The notes under the pieces were generated by a model, which did not search any database, was not told the DNA's origin, and saw only the letters and a program-made list of their open reading frames with translations. Both the position numbers and the translations under genes were made by a program. 64,000 nucleotides of DNA from Xenoacremonium recifei. Lineage: Eukaryota > Ascomycota > Sordariomycetes > Hypocreales > Nectriaceae. The number at the start of each line of letters is the position of its first letter. Positions within the stretch are counted from its first letter, which is position 1. The stretch lies in the NCBI GenBank assembly GCA_012184525.1, contig WOFQ01000015.1, positions 248,001-312,000 of the forward strand. The letters run 5' to 3'. Of this stretch, positions 21,758 through 32,879 are shown piece by piece.

Positions 21758-24075
21758 TTAGACTGGGCAGAGTCGACCATTTTGAGTGGGATAATAGGCA
21801 ATCTGGTCGGTGATGTACCAATTCTCGGAACCAACCGCCGTAGGACCCCAGAGCAATCCCCAAGGGTCATACTGCTGCTTCAGAGAGTACAGACGGTCAT
21901 AGTTGGTGCCGTAGAAAGACTGCTGCCAGTCAGGCTCGTTGATATCAGCCTCATTGAGGTATGCACCAGCACCAGGCGATGCGTCACGCCAGGTCTGCAG
22001 ACGCTCGGTCAGGACCTCGTTGGCTGCAGCAATATCGGCGGGCGTTGCGTCAGAGCCCCAGACAGCACCCAACATGGCATGCAACAGCGTGTTGCGCCAG
22101 GCCGGGTTGACAGCGTTGTCCTGGTTGACACCAGTGTTAGTGGCTGCCTTGATGTTGTATCCCAGCATCATGCCGGCCTCAGTAGCAGCGGCACGAATCA
22201 CGGAGGATTGGTTGGCAAGCTTGTCGCTGTCCTCCCAGTTGGAACGTGGGAACAGACGGGAACCCGTGTGGTAAGACCAAGTGCCAACGACTTCAGAGGC
22301 AGCAGTGAAGGTGTTGGTAAAGGCATCCAGGACGCCGTCATACTCCGCGTAGACAGCATTCTCAATTGGAATACCGAGCGAGCTCAGGTTTGAAAAGAAG
22401 TTTTCGTTGACAGCCTCAAGGGTAGCCTTGGTAGCATTGTTGGCCCAGTGAGGCGCCAAGGACAGGCTGCAAGAAGTGGAAGACGAGCAGACAATGCTGA
22501 AATAACGGTAATGGCCGGCATCAGCAACCTCGGGGAAGCTGGCCCAGAAGGCATCCACGCCTTGCCAGAACGTGTCAATGCTGACATTGGTGGACGAGAT
22601 GCTGTACTCAAGGGTGGCAACAGGTTGCTTGGGATAGGCACGCAGGATGAGGGACGTGACAATGCCAAAGGTACCGCCACCGCCACCTCGAAGAGCCCAG
22701 AAAAGGTCCGGGTTCTTAGTGCTGGACACCGAGACGAAGGTACCGTCAGGCAAGACGACTTCCATGGCGAGGACTTGGTCAGCAGCCATGCCATATCTGG
22801 ACGAGAGAGGCGAGTGTCCACCACCAGCAATGTAGCCACCACCGAGTCCAACGGTTCTGGCAACACCGCCAACAACCTCGACACCGTTGGCATCGGCGAA
22901 CTCATACAGGCCCAGAGTAGTGACACCAGAGCCAATCTTGATAGCTGGGCCAGAGACTCCGTTGGCAGTGTAAGAGGACAGGAAGGTCATGTCCTGCAGG
23001 CCGTTGGTCCAGATGGACAGAGCACCGGCGCCAGTGGACTTGGCATTGAAGTCATGGCCCTTGTTCTTGACAACGACGCGGACGTTCAGGTTTCGAGCAA
23101 AGTTGAGGGCGAGCTGGATCTGGGCGACGTTGGAGACCTTGAGCACGTACGATGGGAGACCACCGAGAGTGCAGTTGGCACCAGTACGGGTAAGAGTGGG
23201 TGGGAGGCAGGTAACGCCTTCGAATAGGGGGAAGTCGATACCAGTAGGTTCTCCAGACCTAGTCTCGGGTCAGGACGCGGTTGCATAAGAGATAACCGAG
23301 GGTTATTGGGACTGAGGATAGGGGTGCATTGTCTCCAGGAGCATGGTCAAAGAGGGTACTTACTGGTATGACGGAACTTCCCACTCAGCGGTCACATTAG
23401 CACATTGCTCCTCGTTGTACTGCGGCCAGTCTTCATAACAGACAGCAGCAGACGGGACACCCTGGATTAGGGCGCCACCCGTCAGGAGGTCAAGCAGAAG
23501 CCATTCAATCTTGTTGGGCCAAGCAGCGTCACCCGGAAGCACCTTGCAGGAGTTGCTGCGAGGAACGACTTTGCACTTGCTGGTAGAGCCAGTTGATCTC
23601 TTGGAAGCCGATGTGTCGCCGAAGTCAAAGAGTGTCACATTAGTCAGGTCGAGGCTCGTCAGGTTGGCGAGGACATCGGGCGTGAGTTGGGCAGCCTCGA
23701 AGTCGAAGTAGTCGGCATCCAGGGATGTCGAGTCAGCGCTGACGACCTGGACAGCTGGGGCTACTGTCTCATTTGTAGCAGCTGTCGGAGAAAAAGAAGC
23801 AAGTCAGAATGCGGGTGCAAAAAGCAATTGATTTTGGCTGGATGTATACACCACTTGGTGTGCAGCTGTTGGTTCGTCTGTCTGACCCAACGGCTATTTT
23901 CTCTATCCCTGTTGTCCACGGGACTGCCGCTGAGAAGCCGACAAGATCTAACAGATCAAAATAGAAATCACTCACCAACAGTTTCATCGCCATCTGTGAT
24001 CGTCTGAGCCAACACCGACGCAACGAACGCACCCCACAAAGGGACGGTTGCGGCTGACAGCACTGCAGGAAGCAT
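21758..24075 (-). CDS. Secreted FAD-linked oxidase (BBE/VAO family)
   Basis: Three exons: 24075-23976, 23781-23364 and 23258-21758, frame kept across GTGAGT...ACAG and GTAAGT...CTAG introns; 672 residues. Exon 1 encodes a signal peptide (MLPAVLSAATVPLWGAFVASVLAQ). After a roughly 150-residue N-terminal region with several Asn-glycosylation sites comes the FAD-binding (PCMH) domain: VVVKNKGHDFNAKSTGAG, where the His is the likely covalent flavin ligand, then VARTVGLGGGYIAGGGHS and WALRGGGGGTFGIVTSL. The C-terminal berberine-bridge region contains YLNEADINEPDWQQSFYG. The second flavin ligand, a Cys in bicovalent members (GGVCxTVG), is Ala here (GGVARTVG). Similar fungal enzymes are called isoamyl-alcohol or hydroxynicotine oxidase-like; the substrate is unknown. 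No biosynthetic cluster surrounds it. Confidence 0.9.
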
Positions 24076-26135
24076 GATTGATGCGATCAAATGACGATCA
24101 GATCAGAACAGGAAGACGCCAACTACCTACAGCAAGTGAATGAGCCTCGCGATCGTCTCCTGCAGTAGCGCGCAGGAACAGCATGTGGTTGGATGGATTG
24201 CCACTACTTATACGAAACTGCCAAGTTGGGGCTACTGGCCCGTCCATGCAGGGGTAGGAGATGGTCCTCGCTTAATCATAGATTCATAACAGAGAATCTC
24301 GGTAATGAGGGGCGGATGATTCAATAGCATGGCAATCATATAAAATGATCAACAATTGATGCTCTGCCCCCGACAAGAATGTCCATCAACACGTGGAATT
24401 CAGATGAAGACGGGTCACCATCCAGAGATACCAGACTGGTTCTGCAATTACCACGTGCGTGGTAAGGAATCGTTCCTGTCAAAGGATGATCGACATCCAC
24501 AGCGACGGAAGACAGCAGGGATTGTGCACAGGAACGCGCATTACTTGTACTATTATGGCTTACGCAGTCCGTAATTACGCCCGTAACGCATTAAAACGGG
24601 ACAACAGCTTGCCATCAGCGAGTCGTCCGATGTCGCCATGGTTCAGGAACCCAGAAGGATGAACCAACCAACACAATCCAGGGGCGGACGGGCAAACTAG
24701 CATTTAGCACGGCGAGCGAAGTGGCGTATAACGGTAAAAGGCAAAGGATCCAAGCAAAGAAGCATAGTTTGGTGGAGTAAACAACCGGGTCAGCTCTGGG
24801 AGGAAGCGGACGGGAAATGCGGCGCGCGCGCGGGGAGTCGGAGCACGGTGCAAGGAGTAGTAGCCATTGGGATCAAACGGAACCTCCGCTGACAAAGGGG
24901 ACATCAGCAAAGGCGCAAGAAACAGTGCCGTCAGTTCCCTTGGTGGAACGACGCCCTGAGACCTTCCATCGCCGTAGAACACAAGTAGAATGGTTGAGCC
25001 GAGCCGACATAATGGTGCCGAGCGACCCGATGGTCTACCAGCCCTGTCTGGAAGGATTCGCCAAGGGAAGTTAACAGGGTCTCTCCATCCGCCCCTTGAA
25101 ACCCGGAACCAGGAGGCTGGGATCCGGAGGAACACATACGGACCAGATAGCCTATGTAGGCACCTCGTTCAGACAAGGTCGCATCAGGCCCCGGCGCACG
25201 GCCCCAACTCCATCTGCCATTCCGCATCTGTCTTGACAGGCGATACATATATGAAGCCGTGGTCTGATATATGTGGAGAGAACCTCCTCTCACTGAGAAC
25301 GTCTACTCCCTACCCAGTAAGGCGAAAACTCTATTTGCACCAATTAGCCTTGCCGCGCGAATCATTTGCTGTCCGGCATCAAGTGAGCTGAATTCTGCCG
25401 CAACGGGACCACCGCCGGCGAGTTTGCGGGAATATTCAGAGACTCAGGAGATGCCGGCAGTCAGACGTTCACTCCCTCAACGCCACCGGCCGGGAAAACA
25501 CATAGATTAAATAGAGCTATAGCCAGCGAGTTAAGACAGATGTGGCGTGACCGCGTCATCTGGAAAACGAGCTGGTTTGAAATTTACCAAGACGGAACAA
25601 CCAACGTCTAAGCTGGTCTCCAGAAGCGAGCACGAGGAGTGGAGCGAGGGATCAGCACATCCACCACCGAATTTCAGCTGGAAAGCGGACGACACTTGAT
25701 TCGCCCGATCAGGGGATGCAAGAATTCCGAGCCCCATGTCAAGCACGAGGACCCATGAACTGCGTGTTAGTTCCTGCGCGATGGAAGCATGCAGTGTATG
25801 CGAGCACGCTGCGAGCTGGGTTCAGGGGGCTGTGCCACAGTCTGCTCATACAATGGCGGCGTGTATCCTGCATGATTCCCCGATTCCCCGGGCAGCACCA
25901 GGCAAGACAGAGACAAGTCTCCGTGTGAGGTAAGATAACAGACGACCAGTGGCTAAGGGGGGCTAAAGGGAGAAAAAGAAGAAGAAAAAAAGAAGAGAAG
26001 AGAAGGGTGGATAGAAGCTTCCTCAGATCATAGCCCGATATGTAAAACCCCAAGCCCTTCACACTCTCCTGGTCCTTGTATGGGAACGCCCTTTGCTCTT
26101 TGTTGTTGTGCGGCAACGCTCTTTGCATCGCCAAG
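24076..26135. other. 2-kb divergent intergenic region
   Basis: Between the outward-transcribed FAD oxidase and PTH11-like genes. Many short frames on both strands overlap at 24700-25400, where base composition rises in G+C, but none has protein character. A polypurine tract (AGAAGAAGAAAAAAAGAAG) lies at 25973-26005, just before the receptor gene. Nothing else supported. Confidence 0.45.
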
Positions 26136-27611
26136 ATGGCACCACAACCAACCAGTTCTCTCCAAAACTTTGGCATCGCCATAGAAGTGGTCTTTCCAGC
26201 ACTGGCCTTTATTGTCGTCTGTTTGCGAGTCTATGCGAGACTGAATATCAAGGGCTTTGGCTGGGGTAAGTGGGCTTTCGATCTCTTTCTGCACGAGAGG
26301 GCCGAAAATCCTTTCCCAAATTCCTCTGGATACCCCGGGTTTGCGAAGATCATCAAGTTCTAACACGCGCTTTGTTCACCAGATGATGCCTGCATTATCG
26401 TGGCAATGGTCCTGGCCATTGCCATGGCAGTCGGCTCTATATTTTGTGAGTATATTTTCCAATGGCTGGGGAGAATGCGACAGAACGTTGACTCATGGAA
26501 ACTTCAGGCATCAAGCTTCTGTACATCGGCATTCACTACTGGGACGTACCGGCCTCGTACAATATCGAACCCGGACTTGTTTGGACCTATGTCGTCGGCG
26601 CCATCTACAACCCCATCCTCGCTATCGTGAAGCAGTCGGTTCTCATCTTCCTTCTTCGTCTCGCAGAAACGAAACCTGGTGTGCGCCTCGTAGTTTGGGT
26701 GACCGCAATTTTCAATGCTGCGTTGATGATCGCCGTCTTTCTCGCCGTCATATTCCAGTGCAGTCCTATTCGATCAAACTGGGATTTAACTGTCAAGGGG
26801 AAGTGCATCAACCAGACAAACTTTGGCATTTCTACTGCTTGTTTAACCATTTTCACGGATATTATCGCCGTGGCACTCCCGTTTTATGTCTTCTTGACAT
26901 TAAAGATTGCTCGGAAGACGAAAATTGCGCTAATCAGCGTGTTCCTCCTCGGTCTCCTGTTAGTTTTCTCTCAATTCTCTCTCAATTCTCTCTCAACCGC
27001 TAGCAACCTACTGCTTCTAAGAGCAAAAGCTAACAACTTTGGTCTATAATAGTGTCACCGCCGTCAGCGTCGTTCGACTCTACTTCTTCTGGCAACATCT
27101 GAACGACAAATCCTTGGATGCCAACTACTCTCTCGGATTCTGCGTCTCCGCTATCGAAGTCAACTTGGCCATCATAACGGCATCGGCACCGGCTCTCTGG
27201 CCACTCGTCCGAAGTTGGTTGCCCAGTATGTTCAGCAGCCTGGGCACCTCGCAAGGCTATCATCGGAATACCCCTGGAAACGACTGGGCGCCGGGTGCTA
27301 CTGGAACTAAGCGCAGCGCCACGGGGCCTGGCGGCAATGCATCCCGAAACTCACGGTTGGGTATCACGAGTGTTAGTAATATTGCTTTGAAGGATCTGCG
27401 CCGGGATCGTGTGAGAGCCCAAGTCAGTGTACGATCCGACTTTCAGGACTCGGATGAGGAGATTCTGACACTGCCTGCTGACGGAATCATGCGTACTACG
27501 GAGTATAATGTCTCGCACAGTGAAGAATCACGTCAGAAAGCTGCTGGAAGAGGAGTGAGCGAGAGCGGCTACACGGACAGTACCAAAAGGTCAAGCCTAG
27601 GGTCGTATTAG
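26136..27611 (+). CDS. PTH11-type 7-TM receptor-like protein (rhodopsin-like fold)
   Basis: Four exons: 26136-26265, 26383-26445, 26508-26958 and 27053-27611, with GTAAGT, GTGAGT and GTTAGT donors and CAG, CAG and TAG acceptors, all in frame. Seven hydrophobic segments are visible, the first in NFGIAIEVVFPALAFIVVCL, followed by the DDACIIVAMVLAIAMAVGS segment typical of this fungal integral membrane family (formerly DUF3328-like/rhodopsin-type domain). No CFEM domain precedes it; the N-terminus is short. The Cys pair in FQCSPIRSNW and GKCINQTNFG is conserved in the family. A Ser/Arg/Asp-rich cytosolic tail of about 130 residues follows TM7. The family is linked to surface and host sensing in plant-associated fungi. 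The third intron contains three near-copies of TTCTCTCTCAA. Confidence 0.85.
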
Positions 27612-29143
27612 AATATTACTAAACATGTTCGATTTTTATCTGGAACAACAGCCATCTAGTGCACCATCATAGACATTAGATGTGATAAAAGACAATCTTG
27701 GGGTCTTAGAGAAGCCTTCGATTAAAGTTACCACAATGCTCCCATCGTGAAGTCAGCTTTTCTCAGTAACCCGTCCTTTCCAAATCAGCACCTACCCTAC
27801 ATCCATACGTAGAATTGAAAGGCCGTCAGGTATTAAGAGTCCGAATTGCCCTCCTGTGAAAGAATTAGAATGGCCTCGTTCTTCTTTGATTCTAATCTCC
27901 CGTCATCAAGTCTGGCATAACACCACTTGAAATACCGGGCTGCCTTTCTGGCTTCTGGCACTAGCACACGACTCGTTGTCGACACCATCCTTCATTTTGC
28001 TTCTCCCGTACTGTGAATTCTCTCCACACCTTGCCCTCGTAGGAGAATACGGATTGCGTAAGCGGAAAGTGATTTTGACGGGATACCTATCGAATCATAA
28101 AACACGGAGGCTCCCGGCGCCTTGCCGGAGCATTGATCTGAGTGGGTCGAGGACATTCCCGTCGTTCATAATCCGAGTCCCCGGCCGTTCTCCGTGATGG
28201 CCCACACCGACCTCCGAATGCTAAGAGAACTCCTATTGTCTGATGTGACCCGTAAATAAACCTTTTCTTTGGTATTCTACGAGGAAACTCTCGAAGGCTT
28301 GAATGGTGTAGGCCGCGTGGCCATATACCGCAAGGGAGTCTTATAGCCACACGGTGTTTGTTGAGCAGGCCTTGAGTCAACCTCGTAAGAGGCTTCTACC
28401 CGAAAGTTAAACTTGGATTATATCTTATGAATCCTGTTTCTCAAATGTTCGTTTATGGTGTTGCAATCGTTTGGAATGTAGCAAATATGTTCAAGCGTAC
28501 CAGACAGGCTCGGTTTGAAGAGCAGGTTTCGATGAAACATTAGCTTTGGAAGTCATTCGCGTGTCCTGGGTCCTCCATTGTGCCTAGAGGGGTAGCGAGA
28601 TATTATTTGCTGTAGTGAAATTGAGACCATAAATAAGAGGCTTGCAGAGATTGTGTGAAAGAACCTGATTCAGCATCAAATACTAAGCGACCATCCTGGT
28701 TGGTAAGGGAAAGATGCTTCGAGTTCCGTAAAATTGTAATCTGGTGGGCTATCTACGAGTTACTTCCCAATACAATGTTCCTAGTTATTTGATGGTCGAG
28801 GTGTCAAGTAAACACCAACGTAACCTCGTATAAAGTTCATGCGTGATCACGAGGGCATACACACGCGGAAGCTAAAGTTGCAGACTGCAACGTGAGTCAA
28901 GGAGGAAAGTATAATGCTAAATGAAGGGATGGATATAAATTGAAGCCCGTCTCCCTAATTGCTGGACTTGAATTCAAGACATCTAACACCAATTTTCAGA
29001 GAGGCAATCCGACAATAACGACTAGACATCTGACCCAATCAGCTCCAAACGCGACTCTCACCTTTCGCAGAAGCCACATCACAGAATTGATAGACCAGAG
29101 TACTTCAGAGCGCAGTAGCGAGCCCTACAGCATCAAAGCAACA
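27612..29143. other. Gene-free 1.5-kb spacer
   Basis: AT-rich, with no frame above 100 codons that looks like protein. Contains the leader of the small Gly-rich gene at its right end. No RNA gene seen. Confidence 0.45.
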
Positions 29144-29633
29144 ATGTGGCGTCCTTTCAGAGCAATTGAAAGAGCTTGGAGAAGCCACAGAGACAAGCGC
29201 AAGGAGCGCCGAGAGGAAAAGACCAGAAAATTAATGAGCCAGTTTCCTCCACGTCCCTACGAGGAAGCAAGAAGTCACGATTCAAGCACAAACGCGTGGG
29301 CCACAGGCATAATGAACATGTATACTTTGGTGCTTCTCACCCTCTGATCCTTTCTTGTCCTAGAATGATCGGGGTGAGGCTGAATGACCACGGACTTTCC
29401 ATGTATCACTTCCACCTTGGAGTTGCAATCTTGATTACATCTCTTCTGCAACGATTGCTAACCATCCATGGGGAAACTAGGGAGCGGCAAACTATGGAGG
29501 AGGAGAACACCATGGGGGATTGCATCACGGAGGAGGAGACTATGGAGGAGGGCATCGCGGAGGAGATTGTGGGGGAGGTGGTGACTCTGGAGGAGGAGAT
29601 TGTGGAGGCGGGCATTGCGGGGGAGATTGTTGA
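29144..29633 (+). CDS. Small Gly/His/Cys-rich protein with a basic N-terminus
   Basis: My model has three exons: 29144-29319, a 10-base micro-exon 29364-29373, and 29481-29633, giving 112 residues. Exon 1 encodes MWRPFRAIERAWRSHRDK, then more Arg/Lys/Glu, then FPPRPYEEARSHDSSTNAWA. Exon 3 encodes about 50 residues made of GG followed by Asp, His, Cys, Tyr or Ser (for example GGGDCGGGHCGGDC at the end). Intron 1 runs GTATAC...CCTAG (44 nt). Intron 2 runs GTGAGG...ACTAG (107 nt) with a perfect GCTAAC branch site. The micro-exon is the least certain part, but the total length divides by three and no stop remains. The short Arg-rich head plus Gly-rich tail with Cys and His recurs in fungi as far as I recall, without a known function; metal binding is a guess from composition. 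Confidence 0.5.
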
Positions 29634-30408
29634 ATTCATCATCTTGACTGCTACAGATGGAGCCGGTTTATATTGCGATAAGCTTGATTCCGAAATGCTT
29701 GATAGAGTTGGAAAGACCCGAGAGACACCAGGATGTAGGGCGACCTGACGACTTATCAAGTTTATCTTCAAAGTCGTGGGACTTGTCAGGACTCGCAGAA
29801 AAAGGCTTACATTGGGTTAGGAAAAAGCTTAGCCTTGACTATCTCGCACCCTCGGTGATGGTTAGAATCTGCCATAGCCAGACTTGATAAGCAAAAATGC
29901 ATAAATGGAGCTTTCTATAGCCCAGACTGTTTATCTCTTTTTATCTCGCTTCATCAAAAACAAGATAATTTGCGCTTTCCGTTAAGTTCGGACATTGGCC
30001 CAACACCACGGAGAACAATGCGTAGATTATGCAAGGTTCTCCTCGCTACAGCCAGCCACTCGTTTTCACACCGCTCCCCGTCAGTGTTCCGGCCTTCCTT
30101 TTGCTGGGACCAGCTGGCAAACAAGAGTGAGACGTGTCTACTTTGTATTAGCTGCTGTCTCCCGGCTGTGTTGGTCATCTTGCACTTCTGCCTGCTTTTC
30201 AATGGGCCTTTGGATGCATGTCAGCCAATAAAGCAAACATTATCGTCAGCTTCCCCGCCCGAACTCAGCTCCAAAACACTTTCGGAGAACATTTAAGATC
30301 GCCCGACTTGCCGTAATTTCGCTCGCTGATTGAACGCCGAGAGGGGAAGAAAAAAAAGCCTTACATATTACAACGGCGTTGCAACGGCATTCTTCGCAAT
30401 TCTTGAAT
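29634..30408. other. Spacer
   Basis: About 775 bases upstream of the CorA-like gene. Short frames at 29970-30296 overlap without protein character. Nothing recognised. Confidence 0.4.
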
Positions 30409-32412
30409 ATGACGAGCCTTACATCGACAGATCACAGCCTGGAACCGCCAAGAGAAAGGGAAACGAATGATTATGAAAGGTCTAACGAAGCAAAGATAGC
30501 GGGTAAGCCATACCACGACTCGGCAGTCCTTTATTAATAGGGACCAAACTGATTCTTAAACGTCTTCCGCTGCAGAATACTCCTATCTGTTAGACAGCTG
30601 GCTTGACCTGAAAGAACATCACTCTTCATGGTCTTTCCCACCTGGAATGTCCAATCAGCCTTTCATAAGAGCTAACATCGTCGACGCCAATAAGATAAAA
30701 AGGAATGCTATAATAATTTATACTCTTGGTACACAGCCAACCGAAAGTGACCAGACGGCCGACGGAGTCCAAGGTCTTGAGACCCGCCATCATTCGTTCT
30801 CGACCCCAGAAGATTTCTACGGCTACCACTCAGGACGACCCCCTCAGAGTCAAATTGTCTTCCTCCGTGGTGTAATCTCAAGAAAATGGATTATGGGTAT
30901 TGGTTCAAGTTATGGCGTGGACCCGGAGTTCTTCTACCGCCACACAACTTTTGACCCCCCTGGCTCTCTTACGTTGCCCCCCTCATCTCGGCATCTGATT
31001 GAATTTCCATTCGTGAGCATTGCCCGCTACAGCCGCTTTACTCGCCTTAGGGGGAGTCTAGCAGATATGAGAAAACGGTCCATAACATATGTGCAACATA
31101 TGCGAGACTACCTCAGAGCATTCTAGGCTTTCGAATGGTCGTTGTCAGAATCTACAATCCTTCGTGGGGTTTATCCGTTAGGCGGTGGCACAGTTGCCGT
31201 AGAGCAACGAATGTCAATTGTCTTACAAGTTGGAGAGGATGGCGATAAGAGATTTACTTGTGAGTATTACGATACAATCCTACTCCCCTGGCACGCGTGC
31301 AACAATAACAGTTGGTTGACTGGTTTGACAGTGTTGGTTTGGCTCGACTCAAGGGAGGGAAAAACTTGAGACGCACGCTTAATTACGTGGTCACGGGTGA
31401 TGAAAATCCTCTACGGCCGACTTATGGTTTTAGTCCTCCCATCAACTATAAATTCAGAGGTACGGATGTACTTAAAAAGGATCTTTCGAATTGGCACGCA
31501 CAGGAGCATAACTTCCACGAATCTCTGACGGGTACAGAAGTCTCGAGAGAATTCGGGCCTTGGTGGGAGCCTCTTTCAAATGTTCCATACACGTATGGCA
31601 GCAGACTCAACCCGAGAGTCATGGAAAAGGATCCCTTCTACGCCATGACCGAGTTATTCGACCTATCTGCGAACTCGCAAGCGCAACTCCTGGACCAAAT
31701 CAGCGGTCTTCTCGCAGAGCACATATCACCAGCGGCAGATAAAGAATCCCAGAGTGTGCACGAATTGAAGTATATTACAAAGATCCTGTACCGACAAATC
31801 GAAATGACGAAATGCGTTCTCGACAGTATCCCCGGCGCGACTCAGTGGCCAAAAGCGGATGCCGGATCTGAAGACTACCTGGAAGCAGAACAGGTGGCTA
31901 GGCGGGTCGAGCAGAATTTTCGACACGTTCTGAATCGCGCTGAGAGCTTGTACAGGGCCTCGTCTGAGGCGATGACGCTGCTCATGTCGAGTATGTCGAT
32001 ACAAGAGTCACAACGCGGCATTGAAGAAGCTCACGGCGTCGCGAAGCTAACGATGCTGGCATTCTTCTTCGTTCCGCTCTCGTTCACGACAAGTTTCTTC
32101 GGAATGAACGTCACGCAGTTGCAGGATCCTGGGTTGGATATCAAGTGGTGGGTGACCATGTCAATACCATTGATTGTCTTGGTATTTATTTTGTATGCCA
32201 TGGACGTGTCAGTCTTCTGGGAGAAACTTCGTCGTAGAATGGAAGCGTTATGGGCTGAAATAAGCTACAAGCTATATAGTTGGAGAAATCTCATAAGGGC
32301 CAAATTCTGGAGGATTCGTCGTAGAATGGAAGCGTTATGGACTAAAATAAGCAACAAGCTATATCGTTGGAGACATCTCATAAGGGACAAAATCTGGGAT
32401 TGGGTGAGGTAG
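30409..32412 (+). pseudogene. CorA-like divalent-cation transporter family gene with two lesions
   Basis: Fungal CorA-superfamily protein. Exon 1 is 30409-30502 (MTSLTSTDHSLEPPRERE), intron GTAAGC...TGCAG (30503-30575), then a long exon. Recognisable are QIVFLRGVISRKWIMGIGSS with VDPEFFYRH, a helical central region, and the two C-terminal membrane segments with the pore motif GMN in FFGMNV (about 32101-32112). The frame is interrupted by TAG at 31124-31126, inside the run LRAF-stop-AFEWSLSE that otherwise reads through. It shifts by one base near the A5 run at 31360-31364, between VLVWLDSREGK and NLRRTLNYVV. Splicing with the good GTGAGT donor at 31260 and CAG acceptor at 31311 does not restore the frame; only a poor GGGAG acceptor would. 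The C-terminus contains an 87-base tandem duplication. It could also be a functional gene with two assembly errors. Confidence 0.65.
32230..32403 (+). repeat. 87-bp tandem duplication in the CorA-like C-terminus
   Basis: Two copies, 32230-32316 and 32317-32403, both starting CGTCGTAGAATGGAAGCG, diverged at about ten positions. The period of 87 bases is 29 codons, so the frame is kept. It duplicates an amphipathic basic helix (RRRMEALW...KLY.WR.LIR) after the last membrane segment. Confidence 0.85.
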
Positions 32413-32879
32413 CACAGGGGGTTCTTCAGCTTGAAGAAGATTTACCGGAACATTTGGACAGAACAAACATGATATTATAACTCATTGTACGCTATTTTAC
32501 TTCAGGTACTAAACCATAGAAAGTCTTTTAACATACAACCCCATTGTCAGTCAACGCCTCATCCTTGTCTCGCTTTATCCACCAGCGCGGCCGACGACAA
32601 AGCTCCGCCTTACGCCCAGGTGGCCAGCGCGGAGGGCGGACACTTGTTCTGTGCCGGAAGGCTTGGCAGTGCGATGATTCATCGACTTACACGGAGGACA
32701 GATCGTCCGCGCATGGAAGTTGATGCGTAAGACGCGGTATGTGAGGGTACTTTAAGGAAAGGAAGACTGAAGCTTATAATGAGTTGAGTCGGCTTCCGAA
32801 GTCGTGTGGCGGCATCTCAACTTCAGTCCGAACTTCAAGCAATACTACTACTCTCTCTAACACCAATCTCGTGTTCACT
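32413..32879. other. Spacer
   Basis: About 470 bases between the CorA-like and RTA1-like genes, both plus strand. Nothing recognised. Confidence 0.45.

Noticed and set aside
22448..23227. 259-codon plus-strand frame within the FAD oxidase
   Set aside because: Antisense shadow; the minus strand carries the FAD-binding motifs.
21758..27611. Secondary-metabolite cluster around the FAD oxidase
   Set aside because: No polyketide synthase, peptide synthetase, terpene synthase or pathway regulator in the window; neighbours are a mitochondrial protein and a receptor.
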